A DNA stretch of 64,000 nt from Trebonia kvetii. GTDB lineage: Bacteria > Actinomycetota > Actinomycetes > Streptosporangiales > Streptosporangiaceae. How positions within the stretch are numbered: the stretch's first letter is position 1; the number at the start of each line of letters is the position of its first letter. The translations under genes were made by a program, and so were the position numbers. The notes beneath the pieces are model-generated. The model had not been told where the DNA came from, ran no database searches, and was given only the letters and a program-made list of their open reading frames with translations. The stretch lies in assembly GCF_007827045.1 (NCBI RefSeq), contig NZ_RPFW01000002.1:310001-374000 (forward strand), in the 5' to 3' direction. Of this stretch, positions 17,054-25,208 are shown one piece after another.

Positions 17054-17413
17054 GTGCGCCAGGCATTCGTCCACGACGCGGTCGTGACCATGGAAGCGGA
17101 CGGCGACGCGCGGGCACCGGGTGGCGCCATTACGGTCGCGCTCTGCGGACACTGGGACCACGAGCCGCCGTGCCCGCTCGCGCCGCACAGCACAGACGCC
17201 CAGCGCTCCGGCGACCAGGTACGACTGCGGGTGCTATTCGCGGCCGAACCCACGGCGGAGACCGAGGTGCGCGGGCGGATCGACGCGGCCCTGTCCCGGG
17301 GCAGTCTCACCGGCCCGGACGGCGTCACCACACGCTGGCTGCTGCGTGACGCACGGCCGGGCCTGCTGCGTGACGACGAGGCCGAGCACGCCGACCGGCT
17401 CATCAGGCACTGA
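17054..17413 (+). CDS. Conserved actinobacterial hypothetical protein
   Basis: The 119-residue product starts at GTG 17054 (RQAFVHDAVVTMEADGD); an in-frame ATG 17024 overlapping the methyltransferase stop is the alternative. It contains CGHWDHEPPCPLAPHST, a His/Cys-containing segment (~residues 30-46), then LRVLFAAEPTAETEVR and a C-terminal WLLRDARPG. No signal or membrane helix is seen. I do not recognise a function; the composition fits a small cytoplasmic alpha/beta protein. It follows the methyltransferase closely and may share its transcript. Confidence 0.6.
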   Translation: MRQAFVHDAVVTMEADGDARAPGGAITVALCGHWDHEPPCPLAPHSTDAQRSGDQVRLRVLFAAEPTAETEVRGRIDAALSRGSLTGPDGVTTRWLLRDARPGLLRDDEAEHADRLIRH

Positions 17414-17415
17414 CG

Positions 17416-17885
17416 ATGGTCACCCCGATGGATACTTCCGGCGGCACTGGCTGGCTCGGGAGATCAGGCCCGCCGGGGCTGGTGATATCGACGGCGTGGC
17501 GGCTCTGGCCGCCGAGCTTGCGCTGTCGTTCGAGTTCTCACCTGAGCAGTTCGGCGTCAGCTATCCCGCCCTGCTCGCGGCCGACGGCGCATGCCTGCTG
17601 CTTGCGGTGGACGGGAGCGAGTACGCCGGTTACCTGCTTGGGTTCCGTCACCTCACCTTCTACGCCAACGGGCCGGTGGCCTGGGTCGAGGAAGTCGTGG
17701 TGCGCGACCGCGACCGCAGACGAGGCGTCGGCAGGATGCTGGTGGACGCCTTCGAGGGCTGGGCGGCAGGCGAAGGGTGCGCGCTTGTCGCGCTAGCGAC
17801 CAGGCGGGCGGCACCGTTCTACCGTGACCTGGACTACGAGGAGTCCGCCATCTACTTCAGAAAGCTGCTCGCAGCCAGGACATGA
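17416..17885 (+). CDS. GNAT family N-acetyltransferase, start unresolved
   Basis: The GNAT core lies in the frame ending at TGA 17883-17885: REIRPAGAGDIDGVAALAAEL, VAWVEEVVVRDRDRRRGVGRMLVDAFE (acetyl-CoA-binding motif A, R-R-G-V-G) and YRDLDYEESAIYFRKLL. This frame has no ATG in its N-terminal region: the ATGs at 17416 and 17428 are in another frame, and the first in-frame GTG (17496) would remove the first strand and helix. Either a one-base indel lies near 17440 or a rare start is used. Such proteins acetylate amino groups of small molecules or proteins; the substrate is unknown. Confidence 0.7.
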
Positions 17886-17898
17886 AGTAGACGCGGAC

Positions 17899-18846
17899 TC
17901 AGCTGGCTAGCCATCGATCGATCTCGGCGTCGAGCTGTGTCTTCAGCTGCGCTGGAGCGAAGCTAGCCGCCACGGAGGCGCGCGCGAAGCCGGCCAGGTC
18001 GGTGTCGCTGTAGCGGAAGATCTCCCGGGCGCGCTGGTACTCCGCCGCAAGCGGCGTCTCCCCGTCGGTGTTCAGCGTGACCGTCAGGCCGGCGTCGACC
18101 AGGTGCGGGAGCGGATGCCCGGCCAGTGACGGGACCAGCCCGAGCAGGACGTTGGAGAAGGGGCACACCTCCAACGGCACGCGACGTGCCCGCAGTTCGG
18201 CCACCAGGTGCGGGTCCTCAAGCGCCCGGATCCCGTGGCCGATGCGCTCGGCATGTCCCCTGGTCAGCGCTTCCCGGATGCTGGCCGGGCCGGCGGTCTC
18301 CCCGGCGTGGTGCACCACGTGCAGGCCCCTGTCACGGGCGGCAACGAAAACCTCGGCGAACGGTGCGGCCGGGTAGGACTCGTCTCCGGCCAGGCCGACA
18401 GCGATCACCTGGGGATGCCCGGCGGCCAGGGCAAGGCTGCGCCACAGCCGCTCGACAGGGCGGCGGCGCGAGTGGTCCAGGATGACCCGGGTCTGGATAC
18501 CGTACCGCTCCGCGCCGGCCGCCAGTCCTTCCAGCACCGCCTCCAGCGGCATATCCGGATCGCCCACGCGTTCGCCATGCGCCGCCGCGGTGAAGGTGAC
18601 CTCCGCGTAGCGGACACCCTGAGCCGCCTCGTCCTGGCAAAACTCCTCGGCGATCCGGCGAAAATGCTGGCGGTCGACCAGCAGCGCGCGCATGATGGCA
18701 CGCTGGTCGGCGAACTCCCGGAAACTGGTGAACGGCCGGTCCTGGGCGGGCGGCTGGCCGCCAAGCTCGCGCAGGGTGCCGGGACGGATCGTGCTTTCCA
18801 GGTGCGTGTGCAGATGAGCCTTGGGCAGCAGGCGAAGATCCCTCAC
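17899..18846 (-). CDS. Adenosine deaminase-family amidohydrolase
   Basis: The 315-residue TIM-barrel enzyme has the metal-binding LPKAHLHTHLEST start, the HHAGETAGP strand (His and Glu of the active site), ERIGHGI (His), VCPFSNVLLG and a C-terminal LNTDGETP. In adenosine deaminases this last motif is normally NTDDP; here the second Asp is Gly, and the start reads HLES rather than HLDG. The metal-binding His and first Asp are kept, so hydrolysis of an amino-purine is likely. The altered residues suggest a substrate other than adenosine, for example an aminodeoxyfutalosine or another N-substituted purine. Confidence 0.8.
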   Translation of the reverse strand: MRDLRLLPKAHLHTHLESTIRPGTLRELGGQPPAQDRPFTSFREFADQRAIMRALLVDRQHFRRIAEEFCQDEAAQGVRYAEVTFTAAAHGERVGDPDMPLEAVLEGLAAGAERYGIQTRVILDHSRRRPVERLWRSLALAAGHPQVIAVGLAGDESYPAAPFAEVFVAARDRGLHVVHHAGETAGPASIREALTRGHAERIGHGIRALEDPHLVAELRARRVPLEVCPFSNVLLGLVPSLAGHPLPHLVDAGLTVTLNTDGETPLAAEYQRAREIFRYSDTDLAGFARASVAASFAPAQLKTQLDAEIDRWLAS

Positions 18847-18926
18847 CGCGCGACCCTACACCGGGCCCGCATTGGCAGCGCGCCAGGCAGACTGTGAAGA
18901 ACGCAGTACGGAGGGGAGCACCAGCC

Positions 18927-19442
18927 ATGATCCTGCCGCCGGTGCGCGACCCGCGCTTGGTGACGATCCGCCGCGGCGGGACCCTGACGGACGCCGATCA
19001 CCATCGGCTCGCCCTGTGGGCCGCCGCCTGCGCTGAGCATGTCCTGCCCCTATTCGAGTCCGCGCACCCCGGCGATCCGCGGCCGCGTCAGGCCATCGAG
19101 CATGCCCGTGCCTGGGTTCGGGGCGAGGTGAAGATGATGGAGTCCCGCGCGGCCGGCGGCCATGCCATGGGGGCGGCGCGAGACAAGCGAGGTGCGGCGC
19201 GTTTCGCGGCGTACGCGGCCGGCCAGGCCGGGGTCGTGGCGCACGTCGCCGCGCACGATCTCGGCGCGGCCGCCTATGCGATCAAGGCCGTGCGCGCCGC
19301 GGCGCCGGACGGCGAGGCCGACGCCGCGGGCCGGCGCGAGTGCCGGTGGCAGCGCGACCAGCTTCCGGAAGCGATTCGCGAGCTCGTCCTTGAGGACCAG
19401 CGGCTGCGGAACGAGATCTGCTGGTCGGTCTTCGACTCCTGA
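18927..19442 (+). CDS. Imm5-like putative immunity protein
   Basis: The 171-residue helical protein resembles the family annotated as putative immunity protein (Imm5 type): LALWAAACAEHVLPLFE near residue 30, then DPRPRQAIEHARAWVRGE, HVAAHDLGAAAYAIKAVRAAAPD and QLPEAIRELVLEDQ. ATG 18927 is preceded by GAGGGGAG; the upstream in-frame ATG 18894 has no ribosome site. Members of this family are often found with polymorphic toxins but many stand alone. No toxin gene is visible here, so an immunity role is not shown. Confidence 0.7.
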   Translation: MILPPVRDPRLVTIRRGGTLTDADHHRLALWAAACAEHVLPLFESAHPGDPRPRQAIEHARAWVRGEVKMMESRAAGGHAMGAARDKRGAARFAAYAAGQAGVVAHVAAHDLGAAAYAIKAVRAAAPDGEADAAGRRECRWQRDQLPEAIRELVLEDQRLRNEICWSVFDS

Positions 19443-19467
19443 CGTCGTTGTCGGCTATCGTGGCGGC

Positions 19468-19506
19468 ATGTGCTGCTGCGCCATGAACATCCGGACCGCC
19501 GCTTAG
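19468..19506 (+). CDS. Micro-ORF with three consecutive cysteines (possible)
   Basis: ATG 19468 to TAG 19504-19506 reads MCCCAMNIRTAA. The Cys run recalls the Cys-rich leader peptides of actinobacteria that sense cysteine by translational attenuation, and its 3' end lies in the 19496-19512 hairpin. However, no gene follows on this strand for about 1.9 kb, so a leader role is unlikely here. It may be chance. Confidence 0.2.
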   Translation: MCCCAMNIRTAA

Positions 19507-19512
19507 CGGCGG
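19496..19512. terminator. GC-rich hairpin between convergent genes
   Basis: CCGCCGC (19496-19502) pairs perfectly with GCGGCGG (19506-19512) around TTA. It lies between the stops of the Imm5-like gene and the M28 peptidase gene, in the right place for a bidirectional terminator. There is no T tract, so it may only be a stabilising hairpin. Confidence 0.5.
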
Positions 19513-19520
19513 GCAGTGCG

Positions 19521-20954
19521 TTACGCGGCCACCTGCGGGAAGGCGACGGGGCTGCGGCGCCCCGCCGTGTCCACCGCGCGCAGGCCGAACTGCACGTTGT
19601 CCTTGGATATGTCCAGCGTGACCGAGGTGACGTTGCCGACGGCGATCGAGCTTGTCCAGTCCGCCGCAGTGGTCGCCCGCATCACGACCTCGTAGCCGGC
19701 GATGTTGGACTCGGGGTTGGCGTTCCAGCTGAGCGTCGTCAGGTTGGTGCCCGACAGGGTGCCGGGCGGCGTCGTGTGGATCAGCATGCCCTTCGGCGTG
19801 CCGGGATTAGTGGCCAGCGCCCACATGGCGGCGGCGTTGACCGCGGCCACCCGCGCGGTGTAGTCGAAGTCCACGAACTCGATCAGGTCTCCGAATTGCA
19901 CTCCGTCGGTCACCTGGGTGTTCTGGTGCTCGTGGTCGAAGTTCTCGCGCTGCTCGGTGAACCGGGCCGCCGGGTAGCCCTGCTGCTGGAACGAGATGTG
20001 GTCGCTGCCGCGCAGGTAGCGGTCACGCCGCCAGATCGACCGGATGTTCATCTTGGTCAGGTCGAACGGCGCGACCTCTCCGACGAACCTGGCCAGCTGG
20101 TGCGTCGCCCCGTCGTTCTCGCCGCCGACCAACTGCATGAGAGCGATCTGACTGGCGGTCGCCGCGGTCGGGATGCCCTCGATGAACAGGCGCAGCGTGT
20201 GCGGGTCGGGCGGGTGGCCGTCGAACGAGTGGCTCGCGCCGACGATGTCGTTGCTGAACATGCCCTGCACGTCATTGCCCGCGGCGGCCATCTGCGCCGC
20301 CATGTGGGCCGAGCCGTACAGCCCTTGCTCTTCTCCGGCGACGGTGGCGAACACCAAGGTGCCGGGGAACTGGTGGGTGGCGAACACCCGGGCGAGCTCG
20401 AGCACGACCGCCACACCGGAGCCGTCGTCGTCGGCGCCGGGGGCGTCGCTGGTGAAGTCGAGCACGTCGGTCACCCGGGAGTCCAGGTGGCCGGTGACGA
20501 CGTAGTACCGCGCGGGCGTCGCGGTGCCCATCAGCGTCGCAATGACGTTGGTGATCGTGGTCGGCACCGGGATCCGCGACGATACCGGCTGGACGAAGGA
20601 CTGCTGTTGTACGGTCATGTTGCCGCCGGAGGCGGCCGCGAAGCCCTGCATCTGGGCGAACACCCAGGCGGTGGCCGCGCCGATGCCGCGCACCGGATCG
20701 GTCTGGCTGGACGACGTGTGCCGGGTGCCGAACGAGACCAGCTTCTCGATGATGGCCTCGATCCGGTCCGGATCGATCTGGCTGATCAGGTGCCGCAGCT
20801 CGGGGTCGGGGTGGTGGGTGACGAGCGCCGGACCGGTCACCGCTGCCCGTGCGGCACCGGTGAGGAAGGGGACGGTGGCCGCCGTGACAGCCGACGCGGA
20901 GAGGAAAGTGCGGCGGGTGGCGCCAAGGCGACCCGCGGAATGCTTGTCTGCCAT
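19521..20954 (-). CDS. Secreted M28-family zinc aminopeptidase (TAT exported)
   Basis: The 477-residue protein starts with a twin-arginine signal (GATRRTFLSASAVTAATV). The M28 co-catalytic zinc ligands are visible in VVTGHLDSR, GADDDGSGVAVVLELA, VAGEEQGLYGS (catalytic Glu and ligand), MFSNDIVG and LRGSDHISF. A fibronectin-III-like domain follows (about residues 385-477, from TLSWNANPESNIAGYEVV). It should release N-terminal amino acids from peptides outside the cell. The ATG at 20954 is preferred to 20963. It is convergent with the Imm5-like gene. Confidence 0.88.
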   Translation of the reverse strand: MADKHSAGRLGATRRTFLSASAVTAATVPFLTGAARAAVTGPALVTHHPDPELRHLISQIDPDRIEAIIEKLVSFGTRHTSSSQTDPVRGIGAATAWVFAQMQGFAAASGGNMTVQQQSFVQPVSSRIPVPTTITNVIATLMGTATPARYYVVTGHLDSRVTDVLDFTSDAPGADDDGSGVAVVLELARVFATHQFPGTLVFATVAGEEQGLYGSAHMAAQMAAAGNDVQGMFSNDIVGASHSFDGHPPDPHTLRLFIEGIPTAATASQIALMQLVGGENDGATHQLARFVGEVAPFDLTKMNIRSIWRRDRYLRGSDHISFQQQGYPAARFTEQRENFDHEHQNTQVTDGVQFGDLIEFVDFDYTARVAAVNAAAMWALATNPGTPKGMLIHTTPPGTLSGTNLTTLSWNANPESNIAGYEVVMRATTAADWTSSIAVGNVTSVTLDISKDNVQFGLRAVDTAGRRSPVAFPQVAA

Positions 20955-21014
20955 AGCTAACAATCATCGACGCGACCTGTCACATGTCAACGACCGGACG
21001 TAGCCAGATCTGTC

Positions 21015-21389
21015 TTACCTTGGGGAGTGGCGCGGGACCTGCGTGATGTCGTAGTAGACGGGCAGGCCGAGTTCGCGCGCGGTCGCGACGTCCTGGTCAG
21101 CGCCGGCCGACTGGCCGGGCAGCCGCAGGACGGCGTCGCAGTGCCGCAGCAGGCGCTGCGCGGTCGGGTAGAGAACCTGGTCGGCGAGCGGGTCGGTCAC
21201 GGCCGCGCCGGCGGAGCGAAGGACCGGGAGGGCGACCCACTCGCCGATCATCGGGACATGGCCCGCCTCGAAGAGCGGCCACGCGGCCTCCTCGAGCCGC
21301 CGGAGGTTGGCCGCCATGGCGTCCGGATCACCGCCGGTGCCGGATTTGTAGGGGCCAGCGATCAGGACGAGCATCGGTCGCACCGTCAT
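21015..21389 (-). CDS. Nucleoside 2-deoxyribosyltransferase-like protein (DUF4406 type)
   Basis: The 124-residue product begins with MLVLIAGPYKSGTGGD, then MAANLRRLEEAAWPLFEAGHVPMIGEW, and ends with CDAVLRLPGQSAGADQDVATARELGLPVYYD. This is the Rossmann-like layout of nucleoside 2-deoxyribosyltransferase relatives, with the GPY loop and the SxGAD region. It may cleave or transfer N-glycosidic bonds; the real substrate is unknown. ATG 21389 is used because the in-frame 21431 start would overlap the divergent regulator gene. Confidence 0.65.
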   Translation of the reverse strand: MTVRPMLVLIAGPYKSGTGGDPDAMAANLRRLEEAAWPLFEAGHVPMIGEWVALPVLRSAGAAVTDPLADQVLYPTAQRLLRHCDAVLRLPGQSAGADQDVATARELGLPVYYDITQVPRHSPR

Positions 21390-21448
21390 GGGCGCTAGAC
21401 TAGCAGCAGATCGTGCAGAAACATGCAACAACGGGAAGGATCGGGAAA
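21390..21448. promoter_or_regulatory. Divergent promoter region with two short palindromes
   Basis: The 59-bp gap between the transferase-like gene and the DeoR gene contains GCTAG-A-CTAGC (21393-21403) and a TGCA-N6-TGCA element (21414-21427). Both are plausible DeoR-type operators that would let the regulator control itself and its divergent neighbour. A ribosome site (GGGAAGGA) follows. Confidence 0.4.
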
Positions 21449-22222
21449 ATGCTGGCCGCGCAGCGCCGCGAGTACCTGCTCGACGTCCTTCGCCGGGACG
21501 GCAAGATCGTCGCCAAGGAGGCCGCCGACGCCTTGGGGATCTCTGAGGACAGCATCCGCCGCGACTTGCGCGACCTGGCCGCCGAAGGGCTGTGCCAGCG
21601 GGTCTACGGGGGAGCGCTGCCCGCTTCCCCGGCGACCGCGGGCCTGACGAAACGGGCCACGGTCTCCGTCGCGGGCAAGCAGCGGGTCGCCGCCCTCGCG
21701 GCCGGCCTCATCCGCCCGGGCGCGACGGTGATCATCGACGGCGGCACCACCGCCCTCGCGCTCGCGCGCGCCCTCCCGGCCAGCCTGGCGTGCACGGTGA
21801 TCACCCATAGCCCGGTCGTCGCCGCCGCCCTCGTTGAGCACCCCGCCGCCGAGGTGCTCATCCTCGGCGGCAGGCTGTTCAAGCACTCGGCCGTCGCCTG
21901 CGGCGCGCTGGCGGTGGAGGCGGCCCAGCGGGTTTCGGCCGACACGTTCTTCATGGGCGTCACCGGCGTCCACCCCGACGCGGGGCTGACCACCGGCGAC
22001 GCCGAAGAGGCCGCGATGAAGCGCGCCCTGGCCGGGCGCGCGGGGGAGTGCTACGTCCTGGCGTCCGCGGAGAAGATCGGCGCCGCCTCCCCCTACCGCG
22101 TCATCCCGCTCGCGCAGGCAACCGCCGTCATCACTGACGCTCCGCCGGGCAACGCCACTGTCCGGGAGTTGCGGGCGCGTGCCGTCGAGGTCATCACGGC
22201 GGCCGCGAGCCCCGGCTCTTGA
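21449..22222 (+). CDS. DeoR/GlpR family transcriptional regulator
   Basis: The 257-residue protein has an N-terminal DeoR helix-turn-helix (RREYLLDVLRRDGKIVAKEAADALGISEDSIRRDLRDL, described here by its span, residues 5-40). It is followed by a sugar-phosphate-sensing DeoR C domain with VIIDGGTTALALARAL, LILGGRLF, ADTFFMGVTGVHPDAGL and AEEAAMKRAL. DeoR proteins usually repress carbohydrate or nucleoside catabolic genes and release DNA on binding a phosphorylated sugar. The divergent 2-deoxyribosyltransferase-like gene fits a nucleoside or sugar theme. ATG 21449 has GGGAAGGATCGGG upstream. Confidence 0.88.
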   Translation: MLAAQRREYLLDVLRRDGKIVAKEAADALGISEDSIRRDLRDLAAEGLCQRVYGGALPASPATAGLTKRATVSVAGKQRVAALAAGLIRPGATVIIDGGTTALALARALPASLACTVITHSPVVAAALVEHPAAEVLILGGRLFKHSAVACGALAVEAAQRVSADTFFMGVTGVHPDAGLTTGDAEEAAMKRALAGRAGECYVLASAEKIGAASPYRVIPLAQATAVITDAPPGNATVRELRARAVEVITAAASPGS

Positions 22223-22234
22223 CGGGTGAACACT

Positions 22235-22257
22235 CCACCGTTCCGTGGCGGGTTTTT
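22235..22257 (+). terminator. Weak hairpin plus T tract after the DeoR gene
   Basis: CCAC (22235-22238) and GTGG (22245-22248) can pair and are followed by TTTTT (22253-22257). The site lies between the convergent deoR and MFS stops. The stem is short, so confidence is moderate. Confidence 0.4.
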
Positions 22258-23698
22258 ATTGGGCGGAGGTCGTGTCGAGCGTGCGGGTGGCGCTGGACTC
22301 GGACGGCACGCCGACAGGCTGCCGCCGCGGGGGTATGGCCAGGCCGACGATGGCGCCGGCCAGCGCCAGGCACGCACAGGCGCCCATCGCCGGGCCGAAG
22401 CCGTCGGTGAACGTCGCGGGGGAGGCGTAGCTGCCGTACGCGGCGAAGATCGCGGCGCAGATCGCGACGCCGAAGACCCCGCCGAGCTGGCGCAGCATGT
22501 TGAACGTGCCGGAGGCCTTGCCGATGTCCGCGGGCGACACGGCCGTCATCACCACGCTCTGCGTCGGCGGTATGGCCACCGATATCCCGGAGCCGGCCAG
22601 GATCAGCGGCACCACCATGTCCGCGTAGGGCAGGCCCGGCCTGGCGATCAGCGCTATCCAGATCAGGGCTCCGGCGAACGCCGTCAGCCCGCCCGTGATG
22701 AGCAGCCGCTCACCGAACCGGCGGATCAGCGTGCCCGCGAACGGCGCGATCACCACCAGCGTTCCCCAGCCCGGCAGTAGCCGCAGGCCGGTGCCGAACG
22801 GTCCGTAGCCAAGACCGGTCTGCAAGAACTGCGCCATGAAGAACACCAGGCCGAACAGCACGGCGAACACGCACAGACAGGCGGCGTTGCCGGCCGAGTA
22901 CGCACGGATGCGGAACAGCCGAAGCGGCATCATCGGATGAGCGGCCCGCAGTTCCCAGGCGATGAAGACGCCGGTGAGCGCCGCCCCGGCGGTCAGCGTC
23001 ACGACGATCTCCGGGCTGCTCCAGCCAAGGCTGGTGGCACGGATGAGCGCCCAGACAATGCCGAGTGCGGCGCCGGTCGCCAGCACCAGGCCCAGCGGAT
23101 CGAGCCTGGCATGTGCCCGCGTGGTGGCGCTGAGCCTGGTCAGGACCAGCGGGACCAGGATCACGCCGATCGGGACGTTCAGCCAGAAGATCCACGGCCA
23201 CGCGATGCCCTGCGCGACCGCGCCGCCCACCACGGGACCGGTCGCCACCGCCAGTCCGGTGACGGAGGTAAAGATGCCGATGGCCCACGCCCGGCGCTGC
23301 GGGTGAAATCCCGCCGACAGCAGCGCGAACGCCAGTGGCAGGACCAGTGCCCCGCCGGCGCCCTGCACCGCCCTGGCCGCGATCAGTGCGCCCGCGTTCG
23401 GCGCCAGCGCGCACGCGGCGGAAGCGGCGGTGAACAGCCCCATGCCGACGGCGAGCATCCGCCGCTGTCCCAGCCGCTCGCCGAGTGCCGCGCCGGGCAG
23501 CAGTAGTACGGCGAAGGTCAGCGTGTAGGCGTTCACCGTCCACTCAAGCGCCGCGAGCGATGCGTGCAGCTGCACCCTGATCACCGGCAGCGCGGTGGCC
23601 ACCACCTGGGTGTCAAGCGACACCATGAAAGACGCCACCGATGTAACCGCCAGCACCCAGCCCTGCCCGGGCGTCAGGCGCTTTCCCTCTGTTCTCAC
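22256..23698 (-). CDS. MFS drug exporter, DHA2 (14-helix) type
   Basis: The 480-residue protein has about 14 hydrophobic helices. Landmarks are SLDTQVVATALPVI (motif D1 region), ALEWTVNAYTLTFAVLLLPGAALGERLGQRR (antiporter motif A around residues 55-85), AARAVQGAGGALVLPLAFALL and TGPVVGGAVAQGIAWPWIFWLNVPIG (motif C and the WRWIFxxNVP-like box). It is probably a proton-driven exporter of a toxic compound. GTG 23698 with GGAGGAAAC upstream is a better start than the in-frame ATG 23815, which lies inside the divergent sigma gene. Confidence 0.88.
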   Translation of the reverse strand: MRTEGKRLTPGQGWVLAVTSVASFMVSLDTQVVATALPVIRVQLHASLAALEWTVNAYTLTFAVLLLPGAALGERLGQRRMLAVGMGLFTAASAACALAPNAGALIAARAVQGAGGALVLPLAFALLSAGFHPQRRAWAIGIFTSVTGLAVATGPVVGGAVAQGIAWPWIFWLNVPIGVILVPLVLTRLSATTRAHARLDPLGLVLATGAALGIVWALIRATSLGWSSPEIVVTLTAGAALTGVFIAWELRAAHPMMPLRLFRIRAYSAGNAACLCVFAVLFGLVFFMAQFLQTGLGYGPFGTGLRLLPGWGTLVVIAPFAGTLIRRFGERLLITGGLTAFAGALIWIALIARPGLPYADMVVPLILAGSGISVAIPPTQSVVMTAVSPADIGKASGTFNMLRQLGGVFGVAICAAIFAAYGSYASPATFTDGFGPAMGACACLALAGAIVGLAIPPRRQPVGVPSESSATRTLDTTSAQ

Positions 23699-23774
23699 GT
23701 TTCCTCCCTGCAGCGATCTGCCGTCAGGGATACAGACACCCGGCCGCGCGGAAGCTCGCCGATGACTTTCCGCC

Positions 23775-24839
23775 GTGACCGGTGTCGGTACAGAGGTGAC
23801 GAGCACAGACATCATGCTGGAGCGTGTTCGCGCGGGAGACGCTCAGGCCTTTGCCGAACTCACCGGCCCGTACCTGTCCGAACTCCGGCTGCACTGCTAC
23901 CGGATTCTCGGTTCGGTCCAGGACGCCGAGGACATGCTGCAGGAGACCCTGCTTGCTGCCTGGCGCGGCATTGGCCGGTACGAGGGCCGCGCCTCGCTGC
24001 GCACCTGGCTGTACCGGATCGCGACCAACTGCTCATTGAACGCGCTGCGGGCCAGCGGCAGGCGCCCGCGGCCGGAACCGCCGGAGCCGCCGTTCGAGGC
24101 GGTCACGCCGACCCGGCGCGGTGAGCCGGTCTGGCTCCAGCCGTACCCGGACGCCCTGCTGGACGGGATACCGGACACCATCGCGGGACCGGACGCGCGC
24201 TATGAGGCGAAGGAGACGATCGCGCTCGCGTTCGTCGCCGCGGCACAGCACTTGCCGCCACGGCAGCGCGCGGTGCTGCTGCTGCGCGACGCACTCGGCT
24301 TCCGGTCCGCGGAGGTGGCGGACATCCTCGATACCAGCGAGACGTCCGTGAACAGCGCTCTGCAGCGGGCCAGGGCTACGATGGCGGCGGTGCTGCCCGT
24401 CCGTGATCGGGACAGCGCGCCGCTGCCGCGGTCGGCGAAGGAACGCGACCTGGCGCAGCGATTCGCGGCGGCCTACGGGGACGACGATATCGACGGCGTG
24501 ATCGCGCTGCTCACTGACGACGCCTGGTTCACCATGCCGCCTGCCACGCTGGAATACCAGGGTCCCGCCGCGATCGCGAGCTTCCTGGCCCAGAGCTCGC
24601 GGTACCGGGGCAGCCGGCACACGTGGCTGATTCCGACCCGGGCAAATGGTCAGCCCGCGTTCGGCTGCTACGTGCCTGACGAGCACGCCGGGATCTGCCA
24701 CGCGCACGGTGTCATGGTGCTGACCATGCAAGGGATGCGGATATCCGCGATAACTCGCTTCGTCGACGGCGGCCTGCTGCCGCACTTCGGCCTGCCGCGC
24801 ACCCTGCCGGTCAGATGGTCCAGTCGATCGGGTAGTTGA
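23775..24839 (+). CDS. SigX5-type (TIGR02960-like) ECF sigma factor with SnoaL-like C-domain
   Basis: The 354-residue protein has sigma region 2 (YRILGSVQDAEDMLQETLLAAWRG, ~residues 42-65) and region 4 (LPPRQRAVLLLRDALGFRSAEVADILDTSETSVNSALQRAR, ~residues 158-198). A C-terminal SnoaL/NTF2-like domain (AAYGDDDIDGVIALLTDDAWFTMPP onwards) replaces a separate anti-sigma partner in this class. The GTG start lies 76 bp from the divergent MFS exporter gene, which may be a target. Its last 29 bases overlap the convergent monooxygenase-like gene. Confidence 0.88.
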   Translation: MTGVGTEVTSTDIMLERVRAGDAQAFAELTGPYLSELRLHCYRILGSVQDAEDMLQETLLAAWRGIGRYEGRASLRTWLYRIATNCSLNALRASGRRPRPEPPEPPFEAVTPTRRGEPVWLQPYPDALLDGIPDTIAGPDARYEAKETIALAFVAAAQHLPPRQRAVLLLRDALGFRSAEVADILDTSETSVNSALQRARATMAAVLPVRDRDSAPLPRSAKERDLAQRFAAAYGDDDIDGVIALLTDDAWFTMPPATLEYQGPAAIASFLAQSSRYRGSRHTWLIPTRANGQPAFGCYVPDEHAGICHAHGVMVLTMQGMRISAITRFVDGGLLPHFGLPRTLPVRWSSRSGS

Positions 24840-25140
24840 CGATCGGGGTGAAGGTGACACCGACCTTAACTCCGTCTCGCCGGGCATCCTCGATCATCAC
24901 CTTGAGCCGGTCCATCTGCTGTGCGTGCTCCTCGGTCTCCCAGATGCTGACATGTACCCCGGAGCCGTCGGGCGAGGTGCCCACGTAGTAGCTGATCAGG
25001 CCGGGCAGTGCCTTGATGGCCGGAATCAGGTAGTGGCTGATCGCGACGGACATCTCCTGAACCTCGGGGAACCGGACGGGATCGAAGTTGCCGCGTGAGA
25101 CGCGGATGACTGCGGTCGGGGGGAGCGGGCCGGCGGTCAC
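24811..25140 (-). CDS. ABM/EthD-like dimeric alpha-beta barrel protein
   Basis: The 109-residue protein has the pattern of a small ferredoxin-like (dimeric alpha/beta barrel) domain: AVIRVSRGNFDPVRFPEV, HYLIPAIKALPGLISYYVGTSPDG, VHVSIWETEEHAQQM and VNYPIDWTI. Relatives include antibiotic-biosynthesis-monooxygenase and stress-response barrel proteins. No cofactor motif is evident. It is divergent from a TetR gene that probably regulates it, and overlaps the end of the sigma gene by 29 bp. Confidence 0.65.
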   Translation of the reverse strand: MTAGPLPPTAVIRVSRGNFDPVRFPEVQEMSVAISHYLIPAIKALPGLISYYVGTSPDGSGVHVSIWETEEHAQQMDRLKVMIEDARRDGVKVGVTFTPIVNYPIDWTI

Positions 25141-25208
25141 GGTAAGCCTCCTGCGCTATTTACGTTCCGATAGGGCATCATAATATAATCAGGCCAGGAG
25201 GATGTGAA

